A stretch of DNA of 64,000 bases from Pseudomonas oryzihabitans (GCF_001518815.1 NZ_CP013987.1:2812501-2876500); one strand, 5' to 3'. Counted from the stretch's first letter, positions 24,341 through 33,194 are shown. Made by a program: numbers and translations. Notes: generated by a model from the letters alone, not told the origin.

Positions 24341-24577
24341 GGGTCCTCCAGTTTTTTATGCTTATCAGGAATAGAGGACGTTGTACGGCGGTCTTGCAGG
24401 TGAAAAAAGCGATAAATAGGCACATAGAACCATTCCTCTATGGAATGGTTACGGCGCAGGCTGGGCTAGTCGTCAGTACCGAAATAACGCGGAGGCACCA
24501 CCTTTACCGGCGAACACCTCAAGGTCCCGGGATCAACCACCCAGCACCCCAGAGGTGCCCTCCTCCCCCTCGCCCGC

Positions 24578-24583
24578 TACAAT
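24578..24583 (+). promoter_or_regulatory. -10 element of rlhA promoter
   Basis: TACAAT followed by a short GC-rich leader of ~35 nt before the ATG. The same block is present in the decayed copy at 20.1 kb, with this box mutated to TGCAGT. No good -35 is seen. Confidence 0.45.
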
Positions 24584-24623
24584 GCGCGCCTTGTCGTGCC
24601 ACGCCTGATCGAGAAGACCCGCC

Positions 24624-26639
24624 ATGTCCCTGCCCAAGCACCATCTGGAATTGCTCAGCCCTGCCCGCGATGTCGGTATCGCACGGGAGGCCATCCTGCA
24701 TGGGGCCGATGCCATCTACATCGGCGGGCCGAGCTTTGGTGCACGGCACAATGCCTGCAACGAGGTCAGCGAGATCGCCGCGCTGGTGGAGTTCGCCCGG
24801 CGCTATCACGCGCGGGTGTTCACCACCATCAACACCATCCTGCATGACGACGAGCTGGAGCCGGCCCGCAAGCTGATCCACCAGCTGTACGACGCGGGGG
24901 TGGATGCGCTGATCGTGCAGGACCTGGGCGTGCTGGAGCTGGACATCCCGCCGATCGAGCTGCATGCCAGTACCCAGACCGACATCCGCACCCTGGCACG
25001 GGCCAGGTTTCTCGACCAGGCCGGCTTCTCCCAGCTGGTACTGGCGCGCGAGCTGAATCTGCAGGAGATCTCGGCCATCGCCGCCGAGACCGACGCCGCC
25101 ATCGAATTCTTCATCCATGGCGCCCTGTGCGTGGCCTTCTCCGGCCAGTGCAACATCTCCCACGCCCAAACCGGGCGCAGCGCCAACCGTGGCGACTGCT
25201 CCCAGGCCTGCCGCCTGCCCTACACGCTCAAGGATGACCAGGGCCGGGTAGTGGCCTTCGAGAAGCACCTGCTGTCGATGAAGGACAACAACCAGAGCGC
25301 AAACCTGCGCGCCCTGGTAGAGGCTGGCGTGCGCTCCTTCAAGATCGAGGGGCGCTACAAGGACATGGGCTACGTGAAGAACATCACCGCCTACTACCGG
25401 CAGCTGCTCGACGAGATCCTCGAAGACCGCACCGACCTGGCCCGCGCCTCCAGCGGCCGCACCGCGCACTTCTTCGTGCCCGATCCGGACAAGACCTTCC
25501 ACCGCGGCAGCACCGACTACTTCGTCACCGACCGCAAGGTGGACATCGGCGCCTTCGACTCGCCGACCTTTACCGGTCTGCCGGTGGGTCAGGTGGAGAA
25601 GGTCAACAAGCGCGACTTCATTGCCGTGACCGAGGAGCCCCTGTCCAACGGCGACGGCCTCAATGTGCTGGTCAAGCGCGAGGTGGTGGGCTTTCGCGCC
25701 AATGTCGCAGAGCTGAAGAGCGAATTCGAGGAAGACGGTGCGAAGCGCTACCGCTATCGCGTCGAACCCAACGAGATGCCGGAAGGGCTGTATCGCCTGC
25801 GCCCGAATCACCCGCTGTCGCGCAACCTGGATCACAACTGGCAGCAGGCCCTGCTCAAGACCAGCGCCGAGCGCCGCATCGGTGTGCGCTGGCAGGTCGA
25901 GCTGCGCGAGCAACGGCTGCAGCTGACCGCCACCAGCGAGGAAGGCGTCAGCGCCACAGTCGCCCTGGACGGCCCCTTCGGCGTGGCCAACAAGCCGGAA
26001 CAGGCGCTGGACGGCCTGCGCGATCTGCTGACCCAGCTGGGTACCACCGAGTACCACGCCCTGGACGTGACGCTGGATGCACCCCAGGCCTTTTTCGTAC
26101 CCAATTCGCAACTCAAGGCGCTGCGCCGCGAGGCCATCGAACAGCTGACCGCCGCGCGCGTCGCCGCCCATCCGCGTGGACGTCGCAAGGCCGAGACCAG
26201 CCCGCCGCCGGTGTACCCCGAGTCGCACCTGTCGTTTCTCTACAACGTCTACAACCAGAAGGCCCGCGACTTCTACCACCGCCATGGCGTGCAACTGATC
26301 GACGCGGCCTACGAGGCCCACGAGGAGCCTGGCGAGGTGCCGGTGATGATCACCAAGCACTGCCTGCGCTTCTCCTTCAACCTCTGCCCCAAGCAGGCCA
26401 AGGGCGTCACTGGCGTGCGCACCAAGGTCGCGCCGATGCAGCTGGTCCACGGTGATGAGGTGCTGACCCTGAAGTTCGACTGCAAGCCCTGCGAGATGCA
26501 CGTGGTGGGCAAGATGAAGGGCCATATCCTCGACCTGCCGCTGCCCGGCAGCCAGGCCGCCGCCAAAGCGGTCGCCAGCATCAGTCCGGAAGACCTGCTC
26601 AAGACCATCCGCCACAAGCCGACCGGCTATAGCCACTGA
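24624..26639 (+). CDS. rlhA: U32-family protein RlhA (23S rRNA C2501 hydroxylation)
   Basis: 671 residues, matching the long YdcP/RlhA branch of the U32 family; the tRNA enzyme TrhP (YegQ) is only ~450. The N-terminal TIM-barrel-like part starts HLELLSPARDVGIAREAILHG and contains NANTLHASTQ-like IELHASTQTD. The central U32 signature holds clustered cysteines (GALCVAFSGQCNISH, GDCSQACRLPY) that probably bind an Fe-S cluster. A DUF3656-like middle and C-terminal region follow, with a second Cys set (FNLCPKQ, CKPCEMHVVG). RlhA hydroxylates C2501 in 23S rRNA with prephenate-derived chemistry. It is a single-gene unit. Its 5' end is duplicated in decayed form 4.4 kb upstream. Confidence 0.85.
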   Translation: MSLPKHHLELLSPARDVGIAREAILHGADAIYIGGPSFGARHNACNEVSEIAALVEFARRYHARVFTTINTILHDDELEPARKLIHQLYDAGVDALIVQDLGVLELDIPPIELHASTQTDIRTLARARFLDQAGFSQLVLARELNLQEISAIAAETDAAIEFFIHGALCVAFSGQCNISHAQTGRSANRGDCSQACRLPYTLKDDQGRVVAFEKHLLSMKDNNQSANLRALVEAGVRSFKIEGRYKDMGYVKNITAYYRQLLDEILEDRTDLARASSGRTAHFFVPDPDKTFHRGSTDYFVTDRKVDIGAFDSPTFTGLPVGQVEKVNKRDFIAVTEEPLSNGDGLNVLVKREVVGFRANVAELKSEFEEDGAKRYRYRVEPNEMPEGLYRLRPNHPLSRNLDHNWQQALLKTSAERRIGVRWQVELREQRLQLTATSEEGVSATVALDGPFGVANKPEQALDGLRDLLTQLGTTEYHALDVTLDAPQAFFVPNSQLKALRREAIEQLTAARVAAHPRGRRKAETSPPPVYPESHLSFLYNVYNQKARDFYHRHGVQLIDAAYEAHEEPGEVPVMITKHCLRFSFNLCPKQAKGVTGVRTKVAPMQLVHGDEVLTLKFDCKPCEMHVVGKMKGHILDLPLPGSQAAAKAVASISPEDLLKTIRHKPTGYSH

Positions 26640-27155
26640 TGCCTCGCGGGCTTACCAGGATCTGATCCGGACTGTCCCCCACGTCAGCTGATCGATTCGG
26701 GAGCCCGCCTGGTCGCCATGACCTTGGCAGGCTGGCGAAACCTCCGCTGCCCTACTTACCTTCTCGCTATCGGCGCACGGCCATCCCGGCCGGCGCTGCT
26801 GTGCGCTCATCACCCTGCGCTCGAGCGTCGGACCGCCCTATCGAGGGTGGACGACCCCTTCTATTCAGCCAGTCCGCACCCCCGCCAGAACGCCCAGGCC
26901 AAAGGCGCTCACTATTGATCGCGGCTGCTTTGCCACTGGTTGCATGCGCCAAAAAGCGAAAAAAAATGGCACGGCACCGGCTCAATGGACTCAAACCCGG
27001 CTGATGCGATCCGCAGGTTCCTGATAGAACGGCGAACTGGCGGACTGCGTCCTGTGTTCCAGTTGGCCAAGAGAGCGCTGGATAAAACGAGTCGCGACAA
27101 CGCCTGACCGGGCTGGTCGTGATTATTTTTAAATCAGCTAGAAGACCCCTGCTTT
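26640..27155 (+). other. 516-bp intergenic region, mostly empty
   Basis: Between rlhA and the MscS gene. I find no tRNA, terminator or convincing promoter. An A-rich run (26957-26966) and one short possible ORF (listed separately) are the only structure. Longer frames on both strands here have non-biological composition. Confidence 0.5.
26985..27107 (+). CDS. possible 40-codon ORF upstream of the mscS-type gene
   Basis: The frame reads MDSNPADAIRRFLIERR, continues through LRPVFQLAKRALDKT and ends in TGA. Its composition is helical and basic and looks more protein-like than other frames in the region, but no clear ribosome-binding site or family was found. It may be a small protein or a remnant of a larger gene. 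Confidence 0.25.
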   Translation: MDSNPADAIRRFLIERRTGGLRPVFQLAKRALDKTSRDNA

Positions 27156-28301
27156 ATGGATCTAGGATTTTTCAACGTCATGCTATCGACCAGTCTGCTC
27201 GGCATCTCGCTGGCCAACTGGTTCGCCATGCTGTGCACCATCCTGCTCAGCTTCACCCTCGCCCGAACCGTCATCGGCTTCGTCCTGAGAAACCTGCGGT
27301 CCCGCGCAGAGAAACCGGGTGCCCATGTCAGCCATATCGCCATTCAGGTCTTGTCCAGCACCAGCAATACGCTGTTGCTGCTGGCCGCCATTCTGATCGG
27401 CGTAGGGATACTGGACTTGCCCGAACGCTGGCTGACCCGGGTCAGCAGCCTCTGGTTCGTGGTGGCGGCGCTGCAGGTCGGGCTATGGGCCAACCGGGCG
27501 GTGGCCCTGGCGGTACACCACTACTTCGTCAAGCATAGCCAGGCGGACGTCTACCAGGGCAGCGCCCTGGCCACCTTGTCGCTCTGGGGGGCCAAGATGT
27601 TGCTCTGGGCCGTGGTCGGCCTGGCCATGCTGTCCAACCTCGGGGTGAACATCACTGCCTTCGTCGCCAGCCTTGGCGTCGGCGGCATCGCCATCGCCCT
27701 GGCCGTGCAGAACATCCTGGGCGATGTGTTCGCATCCCTCTCCATTGCGGTGGACAAACCCTTCGAGGTCGGTGACTTCATCGTCGTGGGCTCCCTGGCG
27801 GGCACGGTCGAACACGTAGGCCTCAAGACCACCCGGATCAGAAGCCTGGGCGGCGAGCAGATCGTCATGGCGAACGCCGAGATGATCGGCAGCACCATCC
27901 AGAATTACAAGAAGCTGCAAGAGCGCCGTATCGTCTTCAAGTTCGGACTGACCTACGCCTCCCAGCCAAACCAGATCAAGCAGGTCACCACGGCCCTGAA
28001 GGAGATCATTCAACGGCAGGACAAGACGCGCTTCGACCGCGCCCACTTGCTGACCTTTGGTGACAGTTCGCTGGAATTCGAAGTCGTCTACATCGTGCTG
28101 GATGCCAGCTACAACGTGTACATGGATATCCAGCAGGCGATCAATATCGAGATGATGGAAGCCTTCGCCAAGATCGGCGTGCGTTTCGCCCTCTCCAGCC
28201 GAAGCCTCTATGTCGAAACCCTGCCCGCGGACTTTCCGCTGGAAAAGGATCGGCAGGATGACACTCAGCGGGATGCCTGGACGCAACACGGCATCCAATA
28301 G
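27156..28301 (+). CDS. MscS-family mechanosensitive channel
   Basis: 381 residues: three to four N-terminal transmembrane helices, then the pore helix region NITAFVASLGVGGIAIALAVQNILGDVFASLSIAVDKPFEVGDFI, which holds the Gly/Ala-rich TM3 and beta-domain entry typical of MscS (given as an extended segment; its key parts are GVGGIAIALAVQ and DKPFEVGD). The C-terminal cytoplasmic cage domain follows. Such channels release solutes upon hypo-osmotic shock. An extra N-terminal helix pair makes it longer than E. coli MscS (286). The next gene, 20 bp downstream, is a Na+/H+ antiporter, and the two likely form an ion/osmotic-homeostasis operon. Confidence 0.9.
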   Translation: MDLGFFNVMLSTSLLGISLANWFAMLCTILLSFTLARTVIGFVLRNLRSRAEKPGAHVSHIAIQVLSSTSNTLLLLAAILIGVGILDLPERWLTRVSSLWFVVAALQVGLWANRAVALAVHHYFVKHSQADVYQGSALATLSLWGAKMLLWAVVGLAMLSNLGVNITAFVASLGVGGIAIALAVQNILGDVFASLSIAVDKPFEVGDFIVVGSLAGTVEHVGLKTTRIRSLGGEQIVMANAEMIGSTIQNYKKLQERRIVFKFGLTYASQPNQIKQVTTALKEIIQRQDKTRFDRAHLLTFGDSSLEFEVVYIVLDASYNVYMDIQQAINIEMMEAFAKIGVRFALSSRSLYVETLPADFPLEKDRQDDTQRDAWTQHGIQ

Positions 28302-28321
28302 ATCCCCCTCGGAGACGGCCC

Positions 28322-29581
28322 ATGCTGGAACTGGCAGCGATCATTCTTTTCATAACGGCGGTTCTGGCTTTTCTGAACCGTCGTTATGTCGGGCTTCCCT
28401 CAGCGATCGGCGTGATGGCCATCGCCCTGGCGCTTTCCCTCGGGTGCATCGGGCTGGACTGGCTCGGGTTTCCTCTGGTCCGCGACTACGAGCAGAACCT
28501 GCTGAGCTCCATCGACTTTTCCGAACTGCTGATGCAGGGGATGCTGTCGGTGTTGCTCTTCGCCGGGGCCCTGCATATCGATCTGAGCGAGCTCAGAGCC
28601 TTTCGCTGGCAGCTGTCGCTGCTGGCGGTCGTGGGCACGACCGTATCCACCCTGGTGGTCGGATTTGCGCTGTTCTATCTGTTGTCCTTTACCCACGTCT
28701 CGCTCTCGCTGATCCACTGCCTGATCTTCGGTGCGCTGATTTCACCGACGGACCCCATCGCCGTCATGGGCATCCTCAAGACGGCCGGAGCGCCCAAGAA
28801 CACCGAACTGGTCATCGCGGGCGAGTCGCTGTTCAACGATGGCGTGGGTGTGGTGCTCTTTTCGGTGCTCCTGGCGACGTTGGTCAACGACGAACCCATC
28901 ACCGTGACCAGCACCCTGGAAATCTTCGCCCACGAAGCGGGTGGTGGCATCCTGCTGGGGCTGGTCGTGGGCTATCTGGCCTTTGTCATGCTGCGCAGCA
29001 TCGACAGCTATCCGGAAGAGATCCTGATCACCCTGGCGACGGTCCTGGGCGGCTACACCCTGGCCAACCGCCTGGGCGTATCCGGTCCGCTGGCAATGGT
29101 GGTCGCCGGCTTGATCATCGGCAACCATGGCCGGGCGCTGGCGATGTCGGACACCACACGCAAACGGATCGACGCCTTTTGGGAAGCCCTGGATGAGATC
29201 CTCAATGCCGTGCTGTTCGTGCTGATCGGACTGGAAATCATCCTGATCGACCTGGCCCCTCCGCTGCTGCTGGGCGGGGTTATGGTCGCGGTGCTGACGC
29301 TACTGGCGCGCCTGGTCACGGTGGGAATCCCCGTGGGGCTGCTGGGCAGGAAATTTCGGCTGGTCCCCGGCTCCTGGCGGATTCTGACCTGGGGTGGCCT
29401 GCGCGGTGGGATCTCGGTAGCGCTGGCCCTTTCCCTGCCCATCGGCGGCGAGCGCGACGTAATCCTCACCCTGACGTACGTGGTGGTGATCTGCTCGATA
29501 TTGGGTCAGGGCCTGACCATCGGCAAGGTTGCGAAAACGGTATGCAATCCTGCCGCAACCCCATCGCAGGAGCGGCACTGA
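28322..29581 (+). CDS. CPA1-family Na+/H+ antiporter (NhaP-like)
   Basis: 419 residues, about twelve transmembrane helices. The CPA1 core motifs are present: FGALISPTDPIAVMGIL (helix 4) and AGESLFNDGVGVVLF (helix 5, with the ND pair of electroneutral antiporters), plus GGLRGGISVALALSLP near the end. It should exchange cytoplasmic Na+ or K+ for protons, giving salt and alkaline tolerance. It lies 20 bp downstream of the MscS gene and is probably cotranscribed. There is no C-terminal regulatory domain. A weak inverted repeat (CCCATGCT...AGCATGGG, 29641-29672) lies downstream without a T-run. Confidence 0.9.
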   Translation: MLELAAIILFITAVLAFLNRRYVGLPSAIGVMAIALALSLGCIGLDWLGFPLVRDYEQNLLSSIDFSELLMQGMLSVLLFAGALHIDLSELRAFRWQLSLLAVVGTTVSTLVVGFALFYLLSFTHVSLSLIHCLIFGALISPTDPIAVMGILKTAGAPKNTELVIAGESLFNDGVGVVLFSVLLATLVNDEPITVTSTLEIFAHEAGGGILLGLVVGYLAFVMLRSIDSYPEEILITLATVLGGYTLANRLGVSGPLAMVVAGLIIGNHGRALAMSDTTRKRIDAFWEALDEILNAVLFVLIGLEIILIDLAPPLLLGGVMVAVLTLLARLVTVGIPVGLLGRKFRLVPGSWRILTWGGLRGGISVALALSLPIGGERDVILTLTYVVVICSILGQGLTIGKVAKTVCNPAATPSQERH

Positions 29582-29687
29582 CCCACTGCGGAGCACCGTA
29601 TCCAGCCGCTGGCGGCTCGATACGGGAAAAGACGAGTCGACCCATGCTCACCGGACACCAATTCAGCATGGGTCGCCCGCTACGTCT

Positions 29688-30386
29688 TCACGCGGCCTGC
29701 GGCGCCTGTCGAGCCAGGCCGTTGTAGGCGTCGAGCATGCGTTCGCACCAGGCCGTGAGGGGATCGTCCTGGGCCAATAGCGATTGGGTGCTGACGACCC
29801 GGGCCCACTGGAAGGCACCGAATACGATGTGATCGGCGTAGGCCGGCGCGTCACCCGCCAAATAATCCTGTTGGGCCAGGGTGCTACGCAACGGCTTCAG
29901 GATCGCCCGAAAGGCCTGCAGCGATGCCTCGCGCTGGCTAGCCAGCTCATCCAGGGATACCCCAAACGCCGCTTCGCGGGTCTGCTTGAAATAGTCCTTG
30001 TCGGCTTCGTCCAGCACGGCATGGACATCAGGCAGGATCAACCGGGCGAGTGCCGGATGCACGCTGTCCGCCACCCATTGACTGACGAAACGCGTCAGCG
30101 CCTTGAGCGAAGCGTCGCCCAGCAGCGAGGGCCGATCAGGGTACTGGTGATCCAGATACTCGGCGATGGCCCAGCTGTCGCTCACGCAGTGCTCGCCGTC
30201 GACCAGCACAGGCACCTTGCCCTGCCCGGAGAAGGCAATGGCCTCCTTCTCGTGGAAGCGCCAGGCGACGGTTTCGACCGGTAGGCCCTTGTGAGCCAGC
30301 GCCAGGCGCACGCGCCAGCAATAGGGGCTGAAGCGGCAGCTGTCGTCGGCACCAGCCAATTCGTACAGGCGTAGCGGAGTGGTCAT
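29688..30386 (-). CDS. glutathione S-transferase, LigE/beta-etherase-like N-terminus
   Basis: 232 residues from the ATG beginning MTTPLRLYELAG; the frame is open further upstream without family resemblance. The N-terminal thioredoxin-like domain contains SCRFSPYCWRVRLALAHKGLP, an atypical active-site loop seen in LigE/LigF-like and related bacterial GSTs, with GQGKVPVLVDGEHCVSDSWAIAEYL as the glutathione-binding part (cis-Pro in KVPVL, DS in SDSWAI). The C-terminal helical domain spans ~85-225. It probably conjugates or cleaves a small electrophile with glutathione; ether cleavage is only a possibility. It is a single gene. Confidence 0.85.
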   Translation of the reverse strand: MTTPLRLYELAGADDSCRFSPYCWRVRLALAHKGLPVETVAWRFHEKEAIAFSGQGKVPVLVDGEHCVSDSWAIAEYLDHQYPDRPSLLGDASLKALTRFVSQWVADSVHPALARLILPDVHAVLDEADKDYFKQTREAAFGVSLDELASQREASLQAFRAILKPLRSTLAQQDYLAGDAPAYADHIVFGAFQWARVVSTQSLLAQDDPLTAWCERMLDAYNGLARQAPQAA

Positions 30387-30713
30387 TGGGGGTTCTCTCG
30401 TTAGTCGGTCAATGGGCGTGTTCCAGGCGATAGCCGTTGTACGCCGGGTCTCTTGAGACAGCGACAACGGTCCATCAGCACCGAATCGACTGCCTTTCTT
30501 CAGCTCGCATTGACCTAGCATCAGCTGAAGGCGCTACCCGCTTCCTATCGAATGGTAACTTTGCTGACGAACGAAGCCGGCCAGGCGGATGAGGCAGGAG
30601 CGTGTCCTCCGCCGGGCGAAGGCCCCATGGACATCGGCTACAGTTCACCAAGAACCTTTATCCGCTGCGAAAGCCGTGGGCTAGCGCAAACCACCTAGAG
30701 CAAGGAGCCGGGC
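30387..30713. other. 327-bp intergenic region between divergent GST and FMN-protein genes
   Basis: This space should hold both promoters. I see no clear inverted repeat, terminator or RNA gene. Confidence 0.4.
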
Positions 30714-31346
30714 ATGGCGCAGAACGACGACAACCAGGACTACATCTCCACGATCCAGGCATTGGAAAGCCTCTATGGCCAGGTCGCGACACCGTCGATT
30801 CTCAAGGAAGTCGATCATATCCACCCGGTCTATCGCCCCTTCATAGAGGCAGCATCTTTCGTCATCCTGGCGTCTTCAGGGCCCGAGGGACTCGATGCCT
30901 CGCCACGAGGCGACGCACCGGGTTTCGTCCATGTCCACGATTCGAAAACCCTTTACCTGCCAGATCGCCGTGGCAACAACCGCCTGGATACGCTGCGCAA
31001 TATTCTTCAGGATCCTCAGGTAGCCCTGCTGTTCCTCATTCCCGGCATCGGCGAAACCCTGCGCATCAACGGCACCGCCCGGATAGCGGTCGATCCGGCG
31101 CTGCTGGCGCGTTTCGAGGTCAACGGCCAGCGTCCCCGCACCGTTCTGGAAGTCACGGTCTCCAGCGTCTACTTCCAATGCAGCCGCGCGGTCATCAGGG
31201 CCGGCCTGTGGGATGCGTCCAAACACCTGGCGCGCAGTGCGCTGCCTACTCCTGGCGCGATTCTAAAAAGCCTCTGCCCCGAGAAGGTGGATGGAGACGC
31301 CTACGATCAAGCCCTGCCACAGCGTATCGCCAGTACGCTCTACTAG
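30714..31346 (+). CDS. pyridoxamine 5'-phosphate oxidase-family FMN-binding protein (MSMEG_1061-like)
   Basis: 210 residues with the split-barrel flavin-binding fold: FVILASSGPEGLDASPRGDAPGFVHV followed by LYLPDRRGNNRLDTLRNILQDPQVALLFLIPG, a pattern typical of the MSMEG_1061 group, where Arg and Asn residues hold FMN. (Key motifs: SPRGD, PDRRGNNR.) These proteins are thought to reduce or oxidise small molecules with FMN or F420; the substrate is not known. The C-terminal third carries VYFQCSRAVIRAGLW. It is probably cotranscribed with the DUF1993 gene 94 bp downstream. Confidence 0.82.
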   Translation: MAQNDDNQDYISTIQALESLYGQVATPSILKEVDHIHPVYRPFIEAASFVILASSGPEGLDASPRGDAPGFVHVHDSKTLYLPDRRGNNRLDTLRNILQDPQVALLFLIPGIGETLRINGTARIAVDPALLARFEVNGQRPRTVLEVTVSSVYFQCSRAVIRAGLWDASKHLARSALPTPGAILKSLCPEKVDGDAYDQALPQRIASTLY

Positions 31347-31440
31347 TGCGTGCTGGTAGACCAGGTCTGTTTGCCACCGCCCTCTCAGCTCACGCGCCGA
31401 GTGCCCTCGTCTCCCTGCGACAACCCTCAAGGACCTCACC

Positions 31441-32004
31441 ATGAACTTCACGGATATCCTCGTCCCCACCTACGTGAGCATGCTCCAGGCCTTGTCGGCC
31501 TGGCTCGACAAGGCGGAGGTCCAGCGGCCGGACGGCGCCGCCGAAGCCTTGTTGGTCGCACGACTGGCGCCCGATATGTTTCCCCTGGCGACTCAGATTC
31601 GCTTCGCCTGCGTCCAGGCCCAGGAAGGCCTGTTGCGCCTATACGGCCAGAGCTTTCCACCCGAGCTGAAAGTTCTGCTCGACGAGGGACGCAATGGGGC
31701 GGAACAGCCGGGTACGCTCGCCCAGGCACAGACCCGAATCCAGGAAACCCTGGACAGGGTAAAAACCATTCCGGCCGACGGGTTTCCCCTCACGGAAGGA
31801 GCGGCCGTCGCGCACGAACTACCCCAGGGGCTGGTGTTCGATTTCACCGCCGAACAGTTCGTCCGTGACTGGGCGCTGCCGCAGTTCTACTTTCATGTGA
31901 TGACCGCCTACGCCATCCTGCGGGCCCAGGGTGTGGAGCTGGGCAAGGCCGACTATGTGGCCCATGTGCTGCCCTGCCTACGCTCCGGTGCGCCGTCTGC
32001 CTGA
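31441..32004 (+). CDS. DUF1993 family protein
   Basis: 187 residues, mostly helical. The start (MNFTDILVPTYVSMLQALSAWLDKAE), the PDMFPLATQIRFACVQAQEGL segment and the end (FYFHVMTAYAILRAQGVELGKADYV) match DUF1993, a four-helix DinB-like family with unknown role, often near stress or redox genes. Conserved motifs are APDMFPL and PQFYFHV. Histidines suitable for metal binding occur in the C-terminal part. It follows the FMN-protein gene and may share its transcript. Confidence 0.8.
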   Translation: MNFTDILVPTYVSMLQALSAWLDKAEVQRPDGAAEALLVARLAPDMFPLATQIRFACVQAQEGLLRLYGQSFPPELKVLLDEGRNGAEQPGTLAQAQTRIQETLDRVKTIPADGFPLTEGAAVAHELPQGLVFDFTAEQFVRDWALPQFYFHVMTAYAILRAQGVELGKADYVAHVLPCLRSGAPSA

Positions 32005-32456
32005 GGGCTAGTGGTAAGGCGCCTTGGATGGGGGCGATCAGGACAGGCGTCATTGCTCCGCAATCGCACTGCGCGCCAGGCGCGGGTTATGTAATGACGG
32101 ATACTTTCCCCATTCTACCGACCCGGTATAGGCTGAGTACCGCGACGCCCGCCCTCAGCCAAGTCAATTGGGCGACAGCAGCGTTAGGGGAACGCCTGGG
32201 GTCATCCTCGCGAGGCTTGAAGCGGCTTGATCAATCGAACAAGGACTCGCTAACTGAGCTAGCCTTTTATAAAGCTATTCTTTTCATGGATCCCAGCGAC
32301 GATAGTTGTTGTGCGGCACAGGCCAGCACCCAGAAAGGGTCTTCTATTGCCGACTGTACAAAACATGTACAAGCACCAGCTCGTCGTACAACGCGGAAAC
32401 AGCAGCCGACATGGCGGTCCCTGTCTAACGACGTCCTACGATAGCCAGGTCCATCC
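32005..32456. other. 452-bp region without supported genes
   Basis: A 138-codon frame crosses it, but its composition and lack of any motif argue against coding. The DNA is less GC-rich than its surroundings. It may contain remnants of lost genes and the promoter of the receiver gene that follows. Confidence 0.4.
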
Positions 32457-32813
32457 TTGAATCGCCTTGTCCTTATTGCTGAAGATGAAAGGCTACTTGC
32501 TGAGATGCTCCGAGATATCTTCGAAGAGCATGAATGCGAAGTATTGGTCTTTAGTACCGCTGATGACGCCTGTCGCTATCTGGAACAGAATCATCCGCCA
32601 TTGGACCTGCTGTTCACCGATGTAAGGATGCCAGGCTCGAAGACCGGATTTGATCTGGCGCTCAGTGCGCGGCGGCTCCAACCGACGCTACCCATCGTCG
32701 TCTCATCCGGGTACTTCGATGGCCCTGCCCAGCACCTCTCCGAGATGACCTTGCTGCCAAAACCGTGGAATCTGGAGCGACTATTGACCGTCTGCTCGTT
32801 GAAGCGCAGCTAG
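32457..32813 (+). CDS. orphan single-domain response regulator (receiver only)
   Basis: 118 residues, starting at TTG with a modest AGG upstream. It is a stand-alone CheY-like receiver: acidic pair Glu9/Asp10, phospho-acceptor Asp55 in LLFTDVRMPG, Ser83/Ser84 in the switch position and Lys102 in LLPKPW. There is no output domain, so it acts by phosphotransfer or by protein binding. The FTDVRMPG style is common in receivers attached to hybrid kinases. The next gene, 381 bp downstream, encodes a chemoreceptor; a link to chemotaxis is possible but not shown. Confidence 0.85.
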   Translation: MNRLVLIAEDERLLAEMLRDIFEEHECEVLVFSTADDACRYLEQNHPPLDLLFTDVRMPGSKTGFDLALSARRLQPTLPIVVSSGYFDGPAQHLSEMTLLPKPWNLERLLTVCSLKRS

Positions 32814-32832
32814 CTCGATACTTGCCGGAAAG

Positions 32833-32860
32833 TTGAGCGGCACCAGTTTTCTATTATAAT
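32833..32860 (+). promoter_or_regulatory. strong sigma-70-like promoter with no gene directly after it
   Basis: TTGAGC (32833-32838), a 16-bp spacer and a perfect TATAAT (32855-32860). No ORF follows for over 300 bp, and a terminator-like hairpin lies at 33153-33180, so it may drive a small RNA or the long leader of the chemoreceptor gene. Confidence 0.55.
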
Positions 32861-33090
32861 CCGCGACGTTGAAAAGTCCTTATAGTGCATTCGACCGCTA
32901 GAGTCGCCATCCGCCACGCGGCTCTCCACGACGCCACTCTTCGATCTACCAAACCCTTTCTACAGGAGATTACCCTTACTATATAGTTATCGGGATAACT
33001 GGAATGGCAACAACCAATTGCGCGTTAAATATATGCGCGACGGCCTAGCTAATAACCCGAACCACTCATCTCCATGGCTTAGCGCCACTA

Positions 33091-33117
33091 TAAATTTCTA
33101 CACGACCCATCCGAAAG
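33091..33117 (+). promoter_or_regulatory. FliA (sigma-28)-like promoter of chemoreceptor gene
   Basis: TAAATTTC, an 11-bp spacer and TCCGAAAG resemble the flagellar sigma-28 consensus (TAAAGTTT-N11-GCCGATAA), with six and five of eight positions matching. It is placed ~80 bp before the chemoreceptor start, as expected for a chemotaxis gene. Confidence 0.45.
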
Positions 33118-33152
33118 CCTGACTAATGGCGTCACTACTCCCTCTTAGTTGC

Positions 33153-33180
33153 GGGCTGGACTTTACCGTCCGCCCTTTTT
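33153..33180 (+). terminator. terminator-like hairpin in chemoreceptor leader
   Basis: GGGC-(T)-GGAC, loop TTTACC, GTCC-GCCC forms an 8-bp stem with one bulged T, followed directly by five T. It ends 14 bp before the chemoreceptor start codon, just ahead of the AGGAG ribosome-binding site. It could block read-through from upstream, end a small RNA, or attenuate the chemoreceptor gene itself. Confidence 0.6.
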
Positions 33181-33194
33181 AGCAGGAGCTTCAC

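Noticed and set aside
24519-26636. 705-codon frame antisense to rlhA
   Set aside because: Shadow frame of the U32 gene; Val/Gly/His-rich product without recognisable domains.
24624-26639. Assignment as TrhP (YegQ, tRNA hydroxylation)
   Set aside because: The protein is ~670 residues with a DUF3656-like C-terminal part, which fits RlhA (YdcP); TrhP is ~450 residues.
26718-26994. Overlapping 60-75-codon frames after rlhA on both strands
   Set aside because: Atypical composition, no start signals, no family; only the 40-codon frame at 26985 was kept as a low-confidence candidate.
29641-29672. Inverted repeat CCCATGCT...AGCATGGG after the antiporter gene as terminator
   Set aside because: 17-nt loop and no T-run on either strand; too weak to call.
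32236-32276. tRNA-like D-arm on the minus strand (GGCTAGCTCAGTTAGCGAG)
   Set aside because: No acceptor stem, anticodon arm or proper T-arm can be folded around it.
32028-32444. 138-codon frame between the DUF1993 gene and the orphan receiver gene
   Set aside because: No motif, erratic composition, no ribosome-binding site; region treated as non-coding.
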